A stretch of DNA of 64,000 bases from Gonapodya sp. JEL0774 (GCA_027604505.1 JADIIX010000008.1:134589-198588); one strand, 5' to 3'; counted from the stretch's first letter, positions 20,026-32,142 are shown. The notes: generated by a model not told the origin, from the sequence alone. Program-made: numbers and translations.

Positions 20026-22128
20026 CTACGCCGTTAGACTTGATGGTTGGCTGGTGGTCGTACGATTAGCAAGCTTCTTGTTGCTCTGAAGGGCGGTTGC
20101 AAAAACGGTCAAAAGTTCCATGAAGTGCTCTTGAACTTTGTGGATCTCCACCACAAATGATGGATTCAATGAGAGTTTACCGCCACGAACATCCGAAAAA
20201 TCAAACTTCACAGCCTACAGCACAAAGGGTCAAAAGCTTGAGTGCTTCACTATAAAGACTCTAACACACCTTTTGAATAGCGCGAAGGATCACGGCAAGT
20301 GGAGCGGCAATAAAATGTGACGTAATGAAAACAGATATAAGACTCATTATCAGAATCACTCCAGCCGCTGGAAGTCAGTGATAACGAAGTAAGCCGAAGT
20401 CTCACAAGGCGAAATGAGAAGTACCAACCTGACCCAATAATGATCGCTTGCGATCTCGAGCCAAGGGCCGCCAGCGACTGCGCAAGCGCCACCGTGTCTC
20501 CCAAGTAGTCAGATGCTGGAGCACCAGAAATGATTATGTACTTATATGAGTAAAAGACTTTCGAGGTCACTTGGAAGAAGTAATCTCCGGTGCGCCACTG
20601 AGTGTCTGCAAAATTTGAAGATAAATTCGAGTTTGCATAACTATAAATGGTGGCACTCGTGAAGTTGAGAAGTGGGTAACTATCGCTGGTAAACTCGAAG
20701 ATAGGTTTAAGTCCGCCAGATGCTCTCAAAAGGACGGAGCGTCGAATAGTTAAATTGCTTGAAAGACCCGACATTGCCAGCACTTGACCACTCGAATTAA
20801 TAATGTAAAATAGGGAATTCGGCGTCGCGCTCTTCTGCTTGATTTGGTCGAGCCAGTCGCATAAGTTATCAATCGAAAAGTACATTGAGAAGTACCCAAA
20901 AGGATCGGAGCTCGTTGTGGAATTGTAAAGCAAAATCGATACAGCCTGTGACATTGTGCCCAAAGTTGCACCCGGAGAAGTGAGCCCTGGTCCTCGTGCG
21001 GGGAGTTGAGCCATGGCACTTGCGGCGGCCCCCGCCAAGTTGAAGGGAATCTGCAGAAATTCCACTGTTGAAGACGTTATCTATTCAATTGGGAGACTAG
21101 AAGACAAACCTTTTGTAAGTATGCACCAGGAGCGTTGGTGGTACTGTTCCACGTATAATAGTGCAAGGTGTTGTTCGTGTTCGGAGCGGGACAAACACGG
21201 CAGGTCCAGTTTCCAGCCGAGAACCACGTATATGTGGGAGCAAGAGAGGAAGTACCAGATGTGTCGAGAATCGGAGAGAACGAGAATGCCGTCAGCGGAG
21301 AGAGCAATGTTATCAGCGTATAACGCATATTATCTGTATTTGAATCGACATTGTCACGATCCGTAAAGTCAATAAATGCACGCAAGGGCATGCATTACTC
21401 ACTCTGAAGACCGATGGTATATGCTTCGTTGTAAATGAAAGGAGCCAAGGTGCTGGAACGGACGTGGTTTTCGTCGTTCTGTAATCAAAGGCAATACACC
21501 CATGCACTCACTCAATATCATTGCCCGCCGCTACGCCCTGCTGAACAAGGTCGTAAACAACTTGAGCATGCTGGGCGGCCTGTCGTCAAGAGGATTCATG
21601 GTGCGTGACACTTCCCATCCCAATTTCCAAACCGACAAAGAATACCTTTAGGAGATATCCTTCGAGCTGACTAGCTACCGCCTGACTTGCTTGCTGTTGT
21701 ATATTCTGTGCAAGAGCTTGAATACTCGTAGTCGCTTGGGAAATGGCGTTTGCGTTACTTTGGCTGTTCGTAATTGAAGAGATCGTCACTGTAACGATTG
21801 CTACTAATGCAATGCTGACATGGAGAAGGAGAAAAGATTGTTACTACAGAAGTACCCCGAACTTAGCACACAAAACGAGATGAGCAACCAACTTTATAAC
21901 CACAAGGAGAACTATAAGGACTGGAAGCGAAAGACTGATGCAAGTCTTTGGATTCTTTGGAGTCTGTGGCTTCTCGTCCGGTGACCTTTGAAAGGTATCG
22001 GTGGATCGGCCGTTCGCACTCGTCGGACTTTCGAGGGGGATGAGACGAGTGGCACTCTTCGGGGAGACAGGAGCATCCCCAGGTCTTCGAGGATCAATCT
22101 GAGCAGATTGGTTTGTTGCTTGGCTCAT
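20026..22128 (-). CDS. dCache-type membrane sensor lacking an effector domain
   Basis: The ATG at 22128 begins MSQATNQSAQ and a Ser/Pro-rich cytosolic tail of about 60 residues. One membrane span is formed across an intron (LSLPVLIVLL joined to SIALVAIVTVTI). The large extracellular region contains a Gln/Ser-rich helix (SIQALAQNIQQQASQAV), then strands and aromatic blocks typical of dCache ligand-binding domains (TAFSFSPILDTSG; SLFYIINSSGQVLAMSG; GDYFFQVTSKVF). Several N-glycosylation sequons are present. A second span (AGVILIMSLISVFITS, near 20340-20290) leads into a signalling helix (DFSDVRGGKLSLNP, then VVEIHKVQEHFMELL, FATALQSNKKL). In related fungal and protist receptors this helix precedes a class III adenylyl/guanylyl cyclase or kinase. 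Here the protein stops about 15 residues later at TAG 20026-20028. The ligand is unknown. Confidence 0.75.
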
Positions 22129-23985
22129 TGGTGACTCGAATCGAATGCGATGATGATGTAATGAGATGAGAGAGAGTTGGCCCCGCCTTGCCCTGCCTGT
22201 GCCTCCCTTATCCGGCCCCCTGCCATCCCATTCCAGAAACTGACTTTCAAGAAAGGACAGACCAATCACGGGAGTCGGCGCCCAAGCCAAGAAGCCTTTC
22301 TCGGAATTCTAACACTTGCTTTCCCTTGCAGCAAACACTATGTAGTTGGGCGCAGGCCTTTGGGGACGCAGGGATGTACCCCGAATCAATTTTTTATCTG
22401 AACCTTTCCTACTCGTCCCCAAACCCAGCATGACGAGATATCACAAATGTCTTCAGACGACTCAAACATATTGGAAATCAAATGAAGAGCATCGAGGAGC
22501 TTTCGGCTGGACATGAAATCGGTTATCGGGCTTGCTCCGCTTCGGGACTTGCACGTCCGCCGCAGTCCGTCAGCCGCAAGACGGCCCATTCGACTACGTC
22601 ATCCTGAGAGAGCACCTATGTTTTCCGATGTTTATTGCGCCATTCACTGAATTTGGTGATGTTCATGGAAGGTTTCCAAGGATTCTGATTCAAAGATAGA
22701 TTTGAATTCTGCTCTTCTCACTATCCATTGACCCATCCCACTGCCATTCGTGTAACTGGCGTCGAATAAAAATTTTTTCTTGTGACTCCCGTGTTGTCAA
22801 TTCCGGCAACCGGTACGCAAAATGCGCACGATGGAGGAAGCTCATGAATGGAATTATACACAATCACAGTAATTTCAGTGCGTAATACTCATTCGGATAA
22901 TGTGAAAACAAAGGACAACGCGGTTTCATCTTCTCAAGACTACCACGAACGAAATGAACGGTCACATCCCAAGTTTACCGGAGCTCCTGATCATTTACTG
23001 AGCGAGTTTGCGCGCAGAAAACGAACGGGAGCAACTGTAAAGGCCTGGAAGTCGGCCTGAGGATAGATTGTTTCCGATAAACATTGCATTCTCGTGCACC
23101 GGCAATACTTCGTCGATCAAGGATGTTGGAAGAGGACAGCTGTTTCAGGTGTATGGTGATATCGCGTGTTACAGGCGTCTGGTGACCCTTCAATAGGAGC
23201 TATGATGTTCTTGGTGTCGAAGAGTGCCAGAGACAACAGCGTCCAGTTCGTCCAGTTGATACAAACTCGGTAGTTGCCATGGCAGGATTAAATCTGCAAT
23301 GTTGGACATCAGCATGTGAGCGATATTGTCTGTTTGACAGTGTCGGTTCAATTAGCGCTTGCGCGGTGATTGCCGTTCCCAGTCGAGCGGCGGCGGAAAT
23401 GGTGAATCGCCTCGTGGAGCAACACTCATAAAAAACGTGACAAGGGGATCGGAAAGACACTGGAGCGGGGGAGAGCACGCAGGTCTAAAACTGTGGAGGT
23501 GAGCTGAGATGAACAGAGCTAATGGACGGGCACCGCAAGGTACATTTGTTGGAAGGCAGCCCGTGGCGAGCTTGTTACTAAGATGCCTCTGGAGTTGTGT
23601 CGTATCGCGTGCCGGGCCAGGCCACCAGTCAAATTCCTGAGGACTGAGGAGTCTGGTGAAGTGTGACTTTGAACCACGCGGAATAAATGGTGGTTCTGAC
23701 TCAATTTTGCAGGTTTGATATCACGCTTCTGCAGCTGACTCCTTGTTTTAGTCTGCGAATTATATCCATTGCGTTACTTAGACCCAACTGTCTGTAAATA
23801 GTTGCATTGAGTGTGAATAACAGATGACCACCTAGGAGTGCGACCACAGTTCCGCAGCACTTCTCACTACGTGTGTCATCCATCGTGTAATCGTTTCCCG
23901 CTCACACAAGCGTCGTCTCCCCGCCTCCGACCACACCTTCGACCGCTAACCGACCACCGCACAAATATTCGTCCACCCCGAGGAG
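22129..23985. other. long intergenic region
   Basis: About 1.85 kb separates two divergent genes, the largest apparent gap in the window. A minus-strand frame near 22390-22590 (LLDALHLISNMFESSEDICD) could be a small exon, but no start or partner exon was found. No tRNA, repeat or known ncRNA was recognised. It should hold the promoters of the dCache sensor and the CID-domain gene. Confidence 0.4.
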
Positions 23986-26881
23986 ATGGCTTCGTTCTCT
24001 GAACAGACGCTGCTGGACAAACTCGCCAAACTCTCGGACTCGGTCGACTCAATCCAACACTTGTCTTCCTACATCCAATACCACAAGAAAAATGCAAAGC
24101 TGATTGTCGGATGCTGGTTTAAGGAACTCAGGAGAGGTCCGTACTGCTGTTGAACTGGACAGCTAATGCTATATGGAATTGCGGGTGGTACTCGAGAAGC
24201 AGGACAGGTGTTTCTGGGTTGCCGAAAGTCGAACGATACGCATCTGAATGCTGAGACCGGAAAATGCGCGACATGGGAACCGACTATGCCAAGTTATCAA
24301 GGGTAATGGTCCTCCCACCGTACGTCAAAACACGTCTTCCCAGGTCTACTAGCTGCGTCAATCCGGAAAGGATCATCTCCGCCGTCATGACTGATGGGGA
24401 GAGTGATGGAACACTGGACGTGATTGCTCACACCCCCTTGGAATTGAAGACCGGACAAACGGAGCTCGTTTCATCGCGCTCAACACTTCCTCCTGTTCCC
24501 TACCACCTTCACCCCCTCACTAGTTCAACCCCGTCAGAAGCTCGTCTACATGTACCTCTTCAACGATGTTGTCCAGAATTCTCGCAAGAAGCATGAAGAG
24601 GTGTGTGTAGCAAATGAGTCTCGGTGCAATGGGTGCCCAAGCGGTGAGAGAACACGCGGAACGGATATGATAGTGGACAAGGTTCTGTTTGGGCCTGGGA
24701 ATCGGTGGTGGGGATTTCGATGGGTGTTGGACAGAAGGACCGAACGGGAGAGAGGGAGCCGAGGGGAGTATAGAAGTGTGGGGCGAGACGGGGCGTAACA
24801 GATTCGTCGGGATACTGCAGAAGCTGGAGGTGGTTGTTGTGAAGATTTGGGGGCATCGGTGTTTGAGCGCTGCGTGTTGAGAGGTAGCCCACGGCAGGAA
24901 ACCTCCGGTTTCGCCTTTCGAGCTCCATTTCTCTTCTTTTACTCATACCCGAGCTTCCACCCTCCACCCTCCACCTCCACCGCTCCCAATCACCCGCCCC
25001 ACCTCAACCTACTCATTCTCCGCACCGCGACAGTTTGTAAAATACTTTGGCGAAGTCCTCCCGGATGCCGTGGAACACATAATGAAGTGAGTAGTGCGTT
25101 TCTCTGTGTGGGAAGAGGGCAACGATTGTGGTATTGGTCTTGTGGTGTTGGGGAACAGGATCGCCGCGCGTCGGAATCTACCACGGACGACAAAGTCTTG
25201 CCTGGTGTGAGAGGAGTTGAAAACGTCACAACGAACCAGTGTACGGGCACTACTACAGTGATGCCTGGCGGGCTTGGGATAGAGTGGGAGTGTGGGACGA
25301 GGTTTTGTAGAAGGACGGGTGGTGGGATTGAGCGATCGAAGAGGAAGAAGTGGACAATAACCAAGCTCCGCTCATACGTCTTGCCCTCCCTCCTCCCTCC
25401 TGACAATCATGCAAGACACACGCCCCCTGAAACCCAATCGAAAGTCCTCCGCGTTATCAACATCCTCGAAGAGCGCGGAGTGTACAAGGCGAACGTCATA
25501 TCTTTAGTGAGGGAACGGATTGGTGAGTACAGGGAGCGATTTCAACGAGTACAAGGAACATCTGCATGTGGGCTCTGGTGGCGGCGGAAAAGGGAATAAA
25601 AGGGAAGATGTTCAGCACTCGCGTGGGTACCGAAGATGGATGATATGGCCGCCCAGAAAATAATGTGGAAGGGAGCATTTGAGATGCGCGGAGGAGTCGG
25701 AAAATTCCACCTTATCATGTGGTGGTTGACCCAGCCGCCACCCCGCTTTCTCATCTTGACCCGCCCAAGCCCGCGTCAAGCCGTCCTCCGCCTCCTCAAG
25801 TTCGTCCGCAACCCCATCCACGTCTTCATCCTCGCGCCATTCTGGCTCTACGGTGTTGGGAAAGAGGGACAGAAATGGTAATTCGTTGGCCAGAGCAGGA
25901 GCAGGGGCGGAAGGGGAAGTTGGGGAGGAGGTGAGTTTGATTGACGAAAAAGTGGATACGGAGCTATGTATTTGCTCAATTCATCATGGACAATACCTTT
26001 TAACTTGCACTACGAAACCTCACCCCAGGTCAAACCTCTGTTGGCCCTTCTGCAAGAACTCCACCGCGGGGACGTTGAAATCTCCCACATCTCGGACCGT
26101 TGCGCTCAAGTCCCCACCAAATTCTTCAACGAGACCGTCATGCGGAATTTCGTTGGAACACCGGACGCTACAGTTGCGGCCGGTGAGGTAGGAAGTGCCA
26201 TCAACCAGTTGGATCAATTGAGAGAGAGGACGAAGAAGCAGAGAGAGGAAAAGCTGCGCTGTGTTGCGGAGTTGAAAAAACTGGCGGATGAGTGGGAGAA
26301 GGATGTCGGATGGGAAGAGAAAGTAGAGGTAGGTTCTTTGTGAGTGGGAGACGCTGAAGTGGAGGCTGTCGTGCGCCTGACATCACCTATCAATACTGTG
26401 TCTGGTTCTGTTCCACCAGTCCATCAACCTCAAAATCGCTCAACTCACCAAAGTCCACGGACACCTTACTGGCCTCGCCACGTCTGCCTCCACTCCCTCC
26501 CCAGTAACCGCCAACCCCGCTTCCCCCTCTGCCACCGCGAACGGCGAAACCCCCATGCTGTTCGAGCCGCGCACGCCAGATTACGATCCAGACTCAGTGT
26601 CGTCGCGGCCAACGGGTCATGGAACTACACCTCGGGGAACCGCCCCATTACCACTACCTACGTCTCTGACTAGCACAGGGGGCCTTCCCGGACTGGAGGT
26701 GCTCGGCGATGCGGACTTAGATATCGGGGACATGGGTGCTTTCTTGGACTTTGGTGGAGTTGGCGATATGGGTATGGTTATGGGGATGGGCGGGATGGGC
26801 ATGGAGTATGAAATCGGAGGAGACGAGACGACAGAGATGAAGCCGCCGAGTCCAGAGCCATTGACGCCACCAGGGGAGTGA
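23986..26881 (+). CDS. CID-domain protein of the RPRD1 / RTT103 family
   Basis: These proteins bind the phosphorylated C-terminal domain of RNA polymerase II and act in 3' end processing and termination. The ATG at 23986 gives MASFSEQTLLDKLAKLSDS, then IQHLSSYIQYHKKN and IVGCWFKELRR. Later exons supply QKLVYMYLFNDVVQNSRKK, FVKYFGEVLPDAVEHIMK and TQSKVLRVINILEERGVY followed by VISLVRERI: together a complete eight-helix CID. A Pro-rich linker precedes a coiled-coil (QLDQLRERTKKQREEKL, KKLADEWEKDV near 26200-26320) matching the RPRD dimerisation region. The tail is Ser/Pro-rich, then Gly/Met-rich (GDMGMVMGMGGMGMEYE) and ends at the TGA 26879-26881. The coiled coil makes RPRD1 (animal type) or Rtt103 (yeast type) the two candidates. 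Confidence 0.88.
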
Positions 26882-27199
26882 GTGGTTGGAGAAACTATTG
26901 ACGAGAGCACAAGTAGGAAACAGTGTTCGTGGCGTGCGGGATTTCCTGCAGTGTTGACCGGACCCATTCATCTGTGGAGAGCACCCGAGGACCTGGTACC
27001 ATGTTTCTCTTTTTCAATTCATTAGTAATATAGTCCCGACCCTTGATGAAGATGACACGCACGCTAGGCGCCAACGGCTGGTTTTTCCTCTCCACATTTC
27101 TCAAGGTTTCTATTCGTTCTTACGTTTGTGTAAATTGCGTGCGCATGTGTAAAGACCAGCAACTTTGATTTGATTATATAGACTCTGACAGCGTCACCT
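26882..27199. other. convergent 3' ends
   Basis: The region lies between the stop of the CID-domain gene and the stop of RIB7. It holds the two 3' untranslated regions; nothing else was recognised. Confidence 0.5.
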
Positions 27200-28108
27200 T
27201 CACACAGACTTTCGCACCGATGCAACCATTACAATGTCTTGACCAAACTGTTTGTATTCTACATCGTCCAAATGAACAACGTGGGACAGTTGGCCTTTGG
27301 AGTGGGGTCTCGCAATCTCCAGAGCTTTCACACCGTCTCCGACAAAGGTAGGGGCAATAGTCACAACCACAAGCGAAGGAATAGGATCCGCGTTCACTCC
27401 TGCAGCACTGAGAAGACTTCCGATGATACCTGCGCCACCCTCCACCATGATAGTCCGTATACCAAACTGACTTCTCAATTTCCGGAATCCATCTTGCAAA
27501 TCCACTCTCGGTGTCGCCTCCTCCGCGTTTTCAACACTGTCTTCAACGGTTTGGTCGCCGCAGACGATAATGCACACACCTTGCTCCTCCAGCATTTTAC
27601 GACGCTCCTCGGAGCACCTCTTTGTTGTCAAGATGATGGGCTTTCCTCTGGGGTGTCCCATCAATCGAGAAGTTTCGACCGGGAACTTCAGCAGTGTCGA
27701 ATCAACAACGACTGGCCGTGGTTGGTTCACAATGTCTGATTTTCCGGACACTCCACGAAATCTATTGAGTGCCTCACAACCATCATCTCCTAGAATGTCG
27801 ATCCTTGCGTTCAGACGAGGATCATCTCCCAGCACAGTGCCCACACCGACCAAAATGGCGTCATGGAGTGTCCGTAATACATGTGTCATTATCAAAGACT
27901 CCCGACATGAAATGGCCAGCGAGCGGCGATCGGGAAGGGCAATGAATCCATCGAGTGACTGGGCGTACGTGACAGTGACAAATGGCATCAAGGAGGAATC
28001 AGAGCGGGCTTTGGGGTTGGGAAGTTGGCTGTCCAGAGGAATTGCCTGGTCCGATTCCAAAGAGATTCGATGACCTAGAAGAGCGATGGCGTCTTCTGCC
28101 ACTGTCAT
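27200..28108 (-). CDS. RIB7: 2,5-diamino-6-ribosylamino-4(3H)-pyrimidinone 5'-phosphate reductase (RIB7)
   Basis: RIB7 catalyses the NADPH-dependent reduction of the ribosyl side chain in fungal riboflavin synthesis. A single 302-aa frame begins at the ATG 28108 (MTVAEDAIALLG). It shows the RibD_C fold signatures: PFVTVTYAQSLDGFIAL, a SCRESLIMTHVLRTLHDAI block with the substrate-binding residues, ILVGVGTVLGDDPRLNAR, QPRPVVVDSTLLKFP, and IRTIMVEGGAGIIGSLL near the C-terminus, where the EGG motif belongs to the cofactor pocket. Length matches fungal RIB7. The frame is open 45 codons further upstream, but that part has no family match and includes probable 5' UTR. Because the reductase is not fused to a deaminase, this is the eukaryotic/archaeal rather than the bacterial RibD arrangement. 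Confidence 0.95.
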   Translation of the reverse strand: MTVAEDAIALLGHRISLESDQAIPLDSQLPNPKARSDSSLMPFVTVTYAQSLDGFIALPDRRSLAISCRESLIMTHVLRTLHDAILVGVGTVLGDDPRLNARIDILGDDGCEALNRFRGVSGKSDIVNQPRPVVVDSTLLKFPVETSRLMGHPRGKPIILTTKRCSEERRKMLEEQGVCIIVCGDQTVEDSVENAEEATPRVDLQDGFRKLRSQFGIRTIMVEGGAGIIGSLLSAAGVNADPIPSLVVVTIAPTFVGDGVKALEIARPHSKGQLSHVVHLDDVEYKQFGQDIVMVASVRKSV

Positions 28109-28771
28109 TTTGAATTTTGACTGAGTTTGACTCCTAGCCCAATAATGTCCATGGTTTCTTGGTTTCTTTGTCGGCTCATGGCGCTGCTGTGGTCGGAATC
28201 GGGAGGCACAGCTGTCCACATAGACTCCCCGAACTCTGCGCACGATAATGTTGCCGCAGACGAGAGGAGAAGATATTTCCCCGTCATTGTAATCTCAGAA
28301 AGACAAATACAGCAAAGTGAAGTGAAGCTAAAGAGACCCGCAACTTCTGAACCATGCAACCTCCCCGAACCGAAACTCGCAAAAAATCCACAGTCAAATG
28401 AAACCCTCAACAACTCCACACAAAGAAGAACCGAATTGAATGAAACCCCACCAAGGGACGGGCGGGCGGGCATTTGTGACATCGCTGCGAGCGCCTCGTG
28501 TGAGTCGGCGCGACGACGAGGACGGGGCTAAGGAGAGAGAAATGGAGGGGCGGGGGGGAGGTGGGTGTGGGGAAGGGCTGGCCCGAGACACAGAGGATGC
28601 CCCAGACCACATTAGCCCGCCAAAAACTTCGTCCCCAGAAAGATCTGACACTTCCGGACTACATTTAAACGATGCTTAGAGATCTGTCAATTTACCAAGT
28701 AGCTTCTTTGAAGAACAAAGAATTAATCTTCAATTGACAAACAACTCTTCCAATCCCATGTCGCTCCACTC
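28109..28771. other. promoter side of RIB7 and 3' flank of the next gene
   Basis: No coding exon was recognised. A G-rich stretch lies near 28535-28575. Small open frames on both strands lack family resemblance. Confidence 0.45.
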
Positions 28772-30434
28772 CTAAACTGTAGCGATAGCATTGGCTGGAC
28801 TACCGACAGCTTTCGGCAATCGTAATGGTGGTGCTGTCAAGAAAAAGCGATAGCCACCCTGGCGTCTGCCAGCCGTTATTTCCGTGCGCAGATACTTCGC
28901 GAGCCTGTTGAACGACGATGTGATAAGTGCATCAATCGGATTCTGGGAGAGACATAGGCATCTAACACTAACTCGGAGAGGTACCAGAACTCGCCGAGGT
29001 TTACGCCGAGCTTGAACAAGCAGTGCTCGTGAATTGGCAATGGATGATACGGTAAAGAGGGGTCCGCGGGAGGGCGCGACGGGTGGGCTTCGACAGCGAA
29101 CTACGCAAAGATTAAACCAATCGCTCAACGACTTCCGCGACACAAACTGGCGCATCGACAAATTAATACTCACGTTATCTGCGATCAAACTCACAAGACC
29201 ACTGTCAGTGATCCATTGCAGAAGTTTGGGATCTCTTCCGTCCAATACCGAGCAGGAGTTTTCCATCATGTGTTTTGATGGCTCCCCATTTTCTTCCAGT
29301 ATCATGGCACCAAACCCGGTATGGAGGCAGACTGGCAGTAGACACTTGGGTCAACATATGGGTCTGTAGCATCACCAGAGAACAATTCGTCAATGGAGGA
29401 CACTCACCCATATCGCCCTTCTCCACTACTATATTATCAGATTTCAAAACGTGTTGAATTTCTTTGTATCCTATGTAAGTTCGTCCACGGCCATAATAGT
29501 GCTCCAGATCTGCCCATGATATTTGCGGATAAGAGAGTCGAAAACAATTCTACCCCAGCTTTTCCACAGCACATACCGATAAGCACGGCTCGACCCTGAA
29601 TGGGCTTTTCCGCCATGTTTTCAACACCAAGCTTCAAAGCGCCTTTGTGAGAACCAAGCGCAGTCTCCGTTCCATCGGAGTGATAAGCCACAGGACCGAC
29701 GACATCAACGTTCGGGAGATAACCATTATAGTAGCAATGCACCGGCTTTCCTTGCCCGGAGATATCCCACATTGACCCGACGTGCGATAATGCATCCCAC
29801 TGTGTGGTGAATTGAAGAGTCAAGTGGACTTATGACGGTAAAGACTTAGAGAAGAGAAGGTTGAATGAACATAAAATGAAAACATACCAATATCGTCACA
29901 TCCGATGCTCGTAATTTGCTTGTTTTTGACGTTACCAGGTTGGTTGAATCTAATGCCCATGCGGTCATTTCCTCAAGATGCGCACATAAAACTACCTGCA
30001 TTTGACGATACTCACGCCCACTTTCCATCCGGCCGCTTCGTTGGCTCCACCACGGGAGAGAGCCGTTGGGGATGGACGAGGTGATTCACGCGTGGAACAT
30101 CAAGCGGAAAGCACAAGCAGAAAGTGCGTCCTTCCCGAATTTCCGCCACGCCCTGCAAGACTTTCTCAGGTGTGAGGAGATTTAATCTTCCTTTCTGATC
30201 ATCTTCTCCCCAATCGCCCCACTAGGATAAGTTCTCATCAGAAATCGAAGACAACAAATTGCATGAAGCACAACGCACCGTCGAGCCAGGAGGACGACTA
30301 ACCCAGCGAGGCATGAAGAGAGCGGACTCGGAAAGAAAAGTGATGCAAAGTGTTTCGGGATGTTTTGTGCCGAAGTGCGCCATACCCAGTTTAACGAAGG
30401 CACCAAATATTACAACCAGAGAAAGAAGCTGCAT
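28772..30434 (-). CDS. Putative cyclase / kynurenine-formamidase-like hydrolase (PF04199), possibly secreted
   Basis: PF04199 proteins are metal-dependent hydrolases or cyclases. The chain from the 5' side reads PRWVSRPPGST joined to WGDWGEDDQKGRLNLLTPEK, then VAEIREGRTFCLCFPLDVP, the family N-terminus. An exon at about 29823-29560 has TTQWDALSHVG (the metal-binding HxD region appears as WDALSH), CYYNGYLP, GVENMAEKPIQGRAVLI. Later exons give WITDSGLVSLIADN and the C-terminal YRFFLTAPPLRLPKAVGSPANAIA. The frame of exon 1 extends up to an ATG at 30434 that adds MQLLSLVVIFGAFVKLG, which resembles a signal peptide; the MPRW start nearer the domain would give a cytosolic enzyme. Fungal and bacterial homologues of this subfamily are common and mostly uncharacterised, so no substrate is named. 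Confidence 0.8.
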
Positions 30435-30657
30435 AAATTACTCGCTAAGTAACGCAGACTCAAAGTAACACGACGGTGCGAATGCTCGCGGTTTGGGCTT
30501 AGTATGGCTTTTCACCTATCCTTTTCTTTCAAAACAACACAAATACATTTTGAAATTGACCGAGCAGTCACGCCAGCAAAGCTCCGTAATTTACAACTCT
30601 CTCGATTGCCATCGTGACTTATGTGAAGGTGGAATACATAGCATATTCTGACTCATC

Positions 30658-31855
30658 ATGTTGAATCTCAGCCAAACTCATATGGCAGCCCATCTACCAC
30701 CGAATGTGACTTTCTCACCCAGGCCACCCGCTGCAGTTGCCTTACGAGTCGCCTCAATTGTCCACCTTCTGGCACGATGGGGTATCGAGTCTGCAGCTGC
30801 GACTGCAATGACTGCTTCCCCAAATGCCCAAACTTTCGCAACTTCGCCAGTCGCGGCGCGGTTGAATGCGGCCTTGGATTCCGTTCTCTCTTCACTTTAC
30901 ACTAACAAACTGGACCAGCACCTTTCGCGGCGTGAGTTGGGACTTCTCAGCGATTTCGAGCTCGGGCAGTGGTGTTCGGGGAAAAGAGCATCGATCGAAC
31001 GCCGTTGGGAGAGTTTGGTATGTTTCCAAAGCCGATTCTTCCTACAGAACCTTAATTGCATTGCTCGTGATATCATTCTGTTGCGAGCTCAGCTCAGTTT
31101 TCGACCATTTCGAGTTCGCCACCACTCAAACTGATCATCGACATTGTTATCCCTATTTCTATTTAAAGGCCTATCTCCTCTGGTATCTACAGATCCTCCC
31201 ACGGCCATCCGCCCTCCCACGACCATATCAGCCAATCACCACAACACACTCGCGCGATACTTTATTCCTCGCATCCGGTGTTCAACCCCACAATTCTAGC
31301 AGTACTGACCTATTCCTTTCGAAGTTTGCGGCATCAAAACCGGCTTCAACTCATTCACCACTCGTGCTGAAAGATTCCGTCAATTTGTACGAAGCGTTCT
31401 ACTGGCGCTCTCGTGCGCAACGTGTATTAGACGTCGCAGCAACACCTTCACCAGAGTTGAATGGAACCAACAACCTCAAGCCCGCGCGCATTCCCAGAGC
31501 TCTTACAAGCATCTCCCGCAACATTCCCTCTGCCATCACCTCTGCATCTGAAATTCTTCTCAGTTCTGGTGCTCTTATGCCTTCCGAGGTTGTGAATGTG
31601 CCGCCCACGCACCCTGATTACGCGCGTGGCATCTTGAGGGACTTTGCACCCGGCACTGAGACTCCCTACTGCATGTTACCCGCCGAACAACGCTCCCCTT
31701 TTGAAACTGTAGTGGAGACGCGGCTCGCCGCTGCTGGGTGGTGTACAGGGATGTGTGAGTGGGATGTGGACGCAGATGGTGGTGAAGGTGGTGGTTTCGC
31801 CTTTGTGAATCCTCTCAGTGCAATTTGGAAGGCGGAGGGGGACAATGCAACGTGA
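30658..31855 (+). CDS. DUF4272-like protein
   Basis: Two long exons are joined by an intron around 31020-31165. Exon 1 from ATG 30658 contains ALRVASIVHLLARWG and SRRELGLLSDFELGQWC, then RRWESL. Exon 2 continues AYLLWYLQILPRPSAL and later LKDSVNLYEAFYWRSRAQRVLD. The pattern of a WR/WESLxxLLWxL block followed by a xLYxxFYWRSRxxRVLD helix is what I know from DUF4272 proteins, which are common in bacteria and have no assigned function. The C-terminal 90 residues are Ser/Thr/Pro-rich and not part of that domain. Sequence recognition is by motif pattern only, so the family call is moderate. The protein is probably soluble; no signal peptide or membrane span is visible. Confidence 0.5.
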
Positions 31856-32070
31856 AGTTCGGCTGATTCTGGGACTTGAAGACACCTACTTGCACACTTT
31901 GTGTGGCAACGTGATGTGTTTAGTATGCAAAAAGTGTAATATTTGTCTCTAAGAGAATACAAGATTAACCAGTTGGACAAAAAAATTAGAAGGAACTCAG
32001 TTGAAGCTGCTTCCATTTAGTTCTAAAGTATCCTTGATAATCGCAATATTTGAACTCGTTGCCATCCATG
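31856..32070. other. 3' flank of DUF4272-like gene
   Basis: A short spacer with no feature recognised before the first tRNA gene. Confidence 0.4.
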
Positions 32071-32142
32071 TGCCCTATGGTGTAATGGTTAGCACTCAGC
32101 ACTCTGAATGCTGCAATTTGAGTTCGATTCTCAATAGGGCCT
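32071..32142 (+). tRNA. tRNA-Gln (CTG), copy 1
   Basis: A full cloverleaf of 72 nt reads directly from the sequence: acceptor TGCCCTA/TAGGGCC, D-arm GTG...CAC with TGG loop, anticodon stem CAGCA/TGCTG with loop CTCTGAA giving anticodon CTG, and T-arm TTGAG-TTCGATT-CTCAA. A T6 run follows as a Pol III terminator. There is no intron and no encoded CCA. The first acceptor pair is U1-C72, a mismatch where a G-C pair is usual in eukaryotic tRNA-Gln. Confidence 0.93.

Noticed and set aside
18949-20028. A cyclase domain continuing the dCache sensor downstream
   Set aside because: The sensor frame ends at TAG 20026-20028 and the next minus-strand ORF is a basic, mitochondrial-type membrane protein without cyclase motifs.
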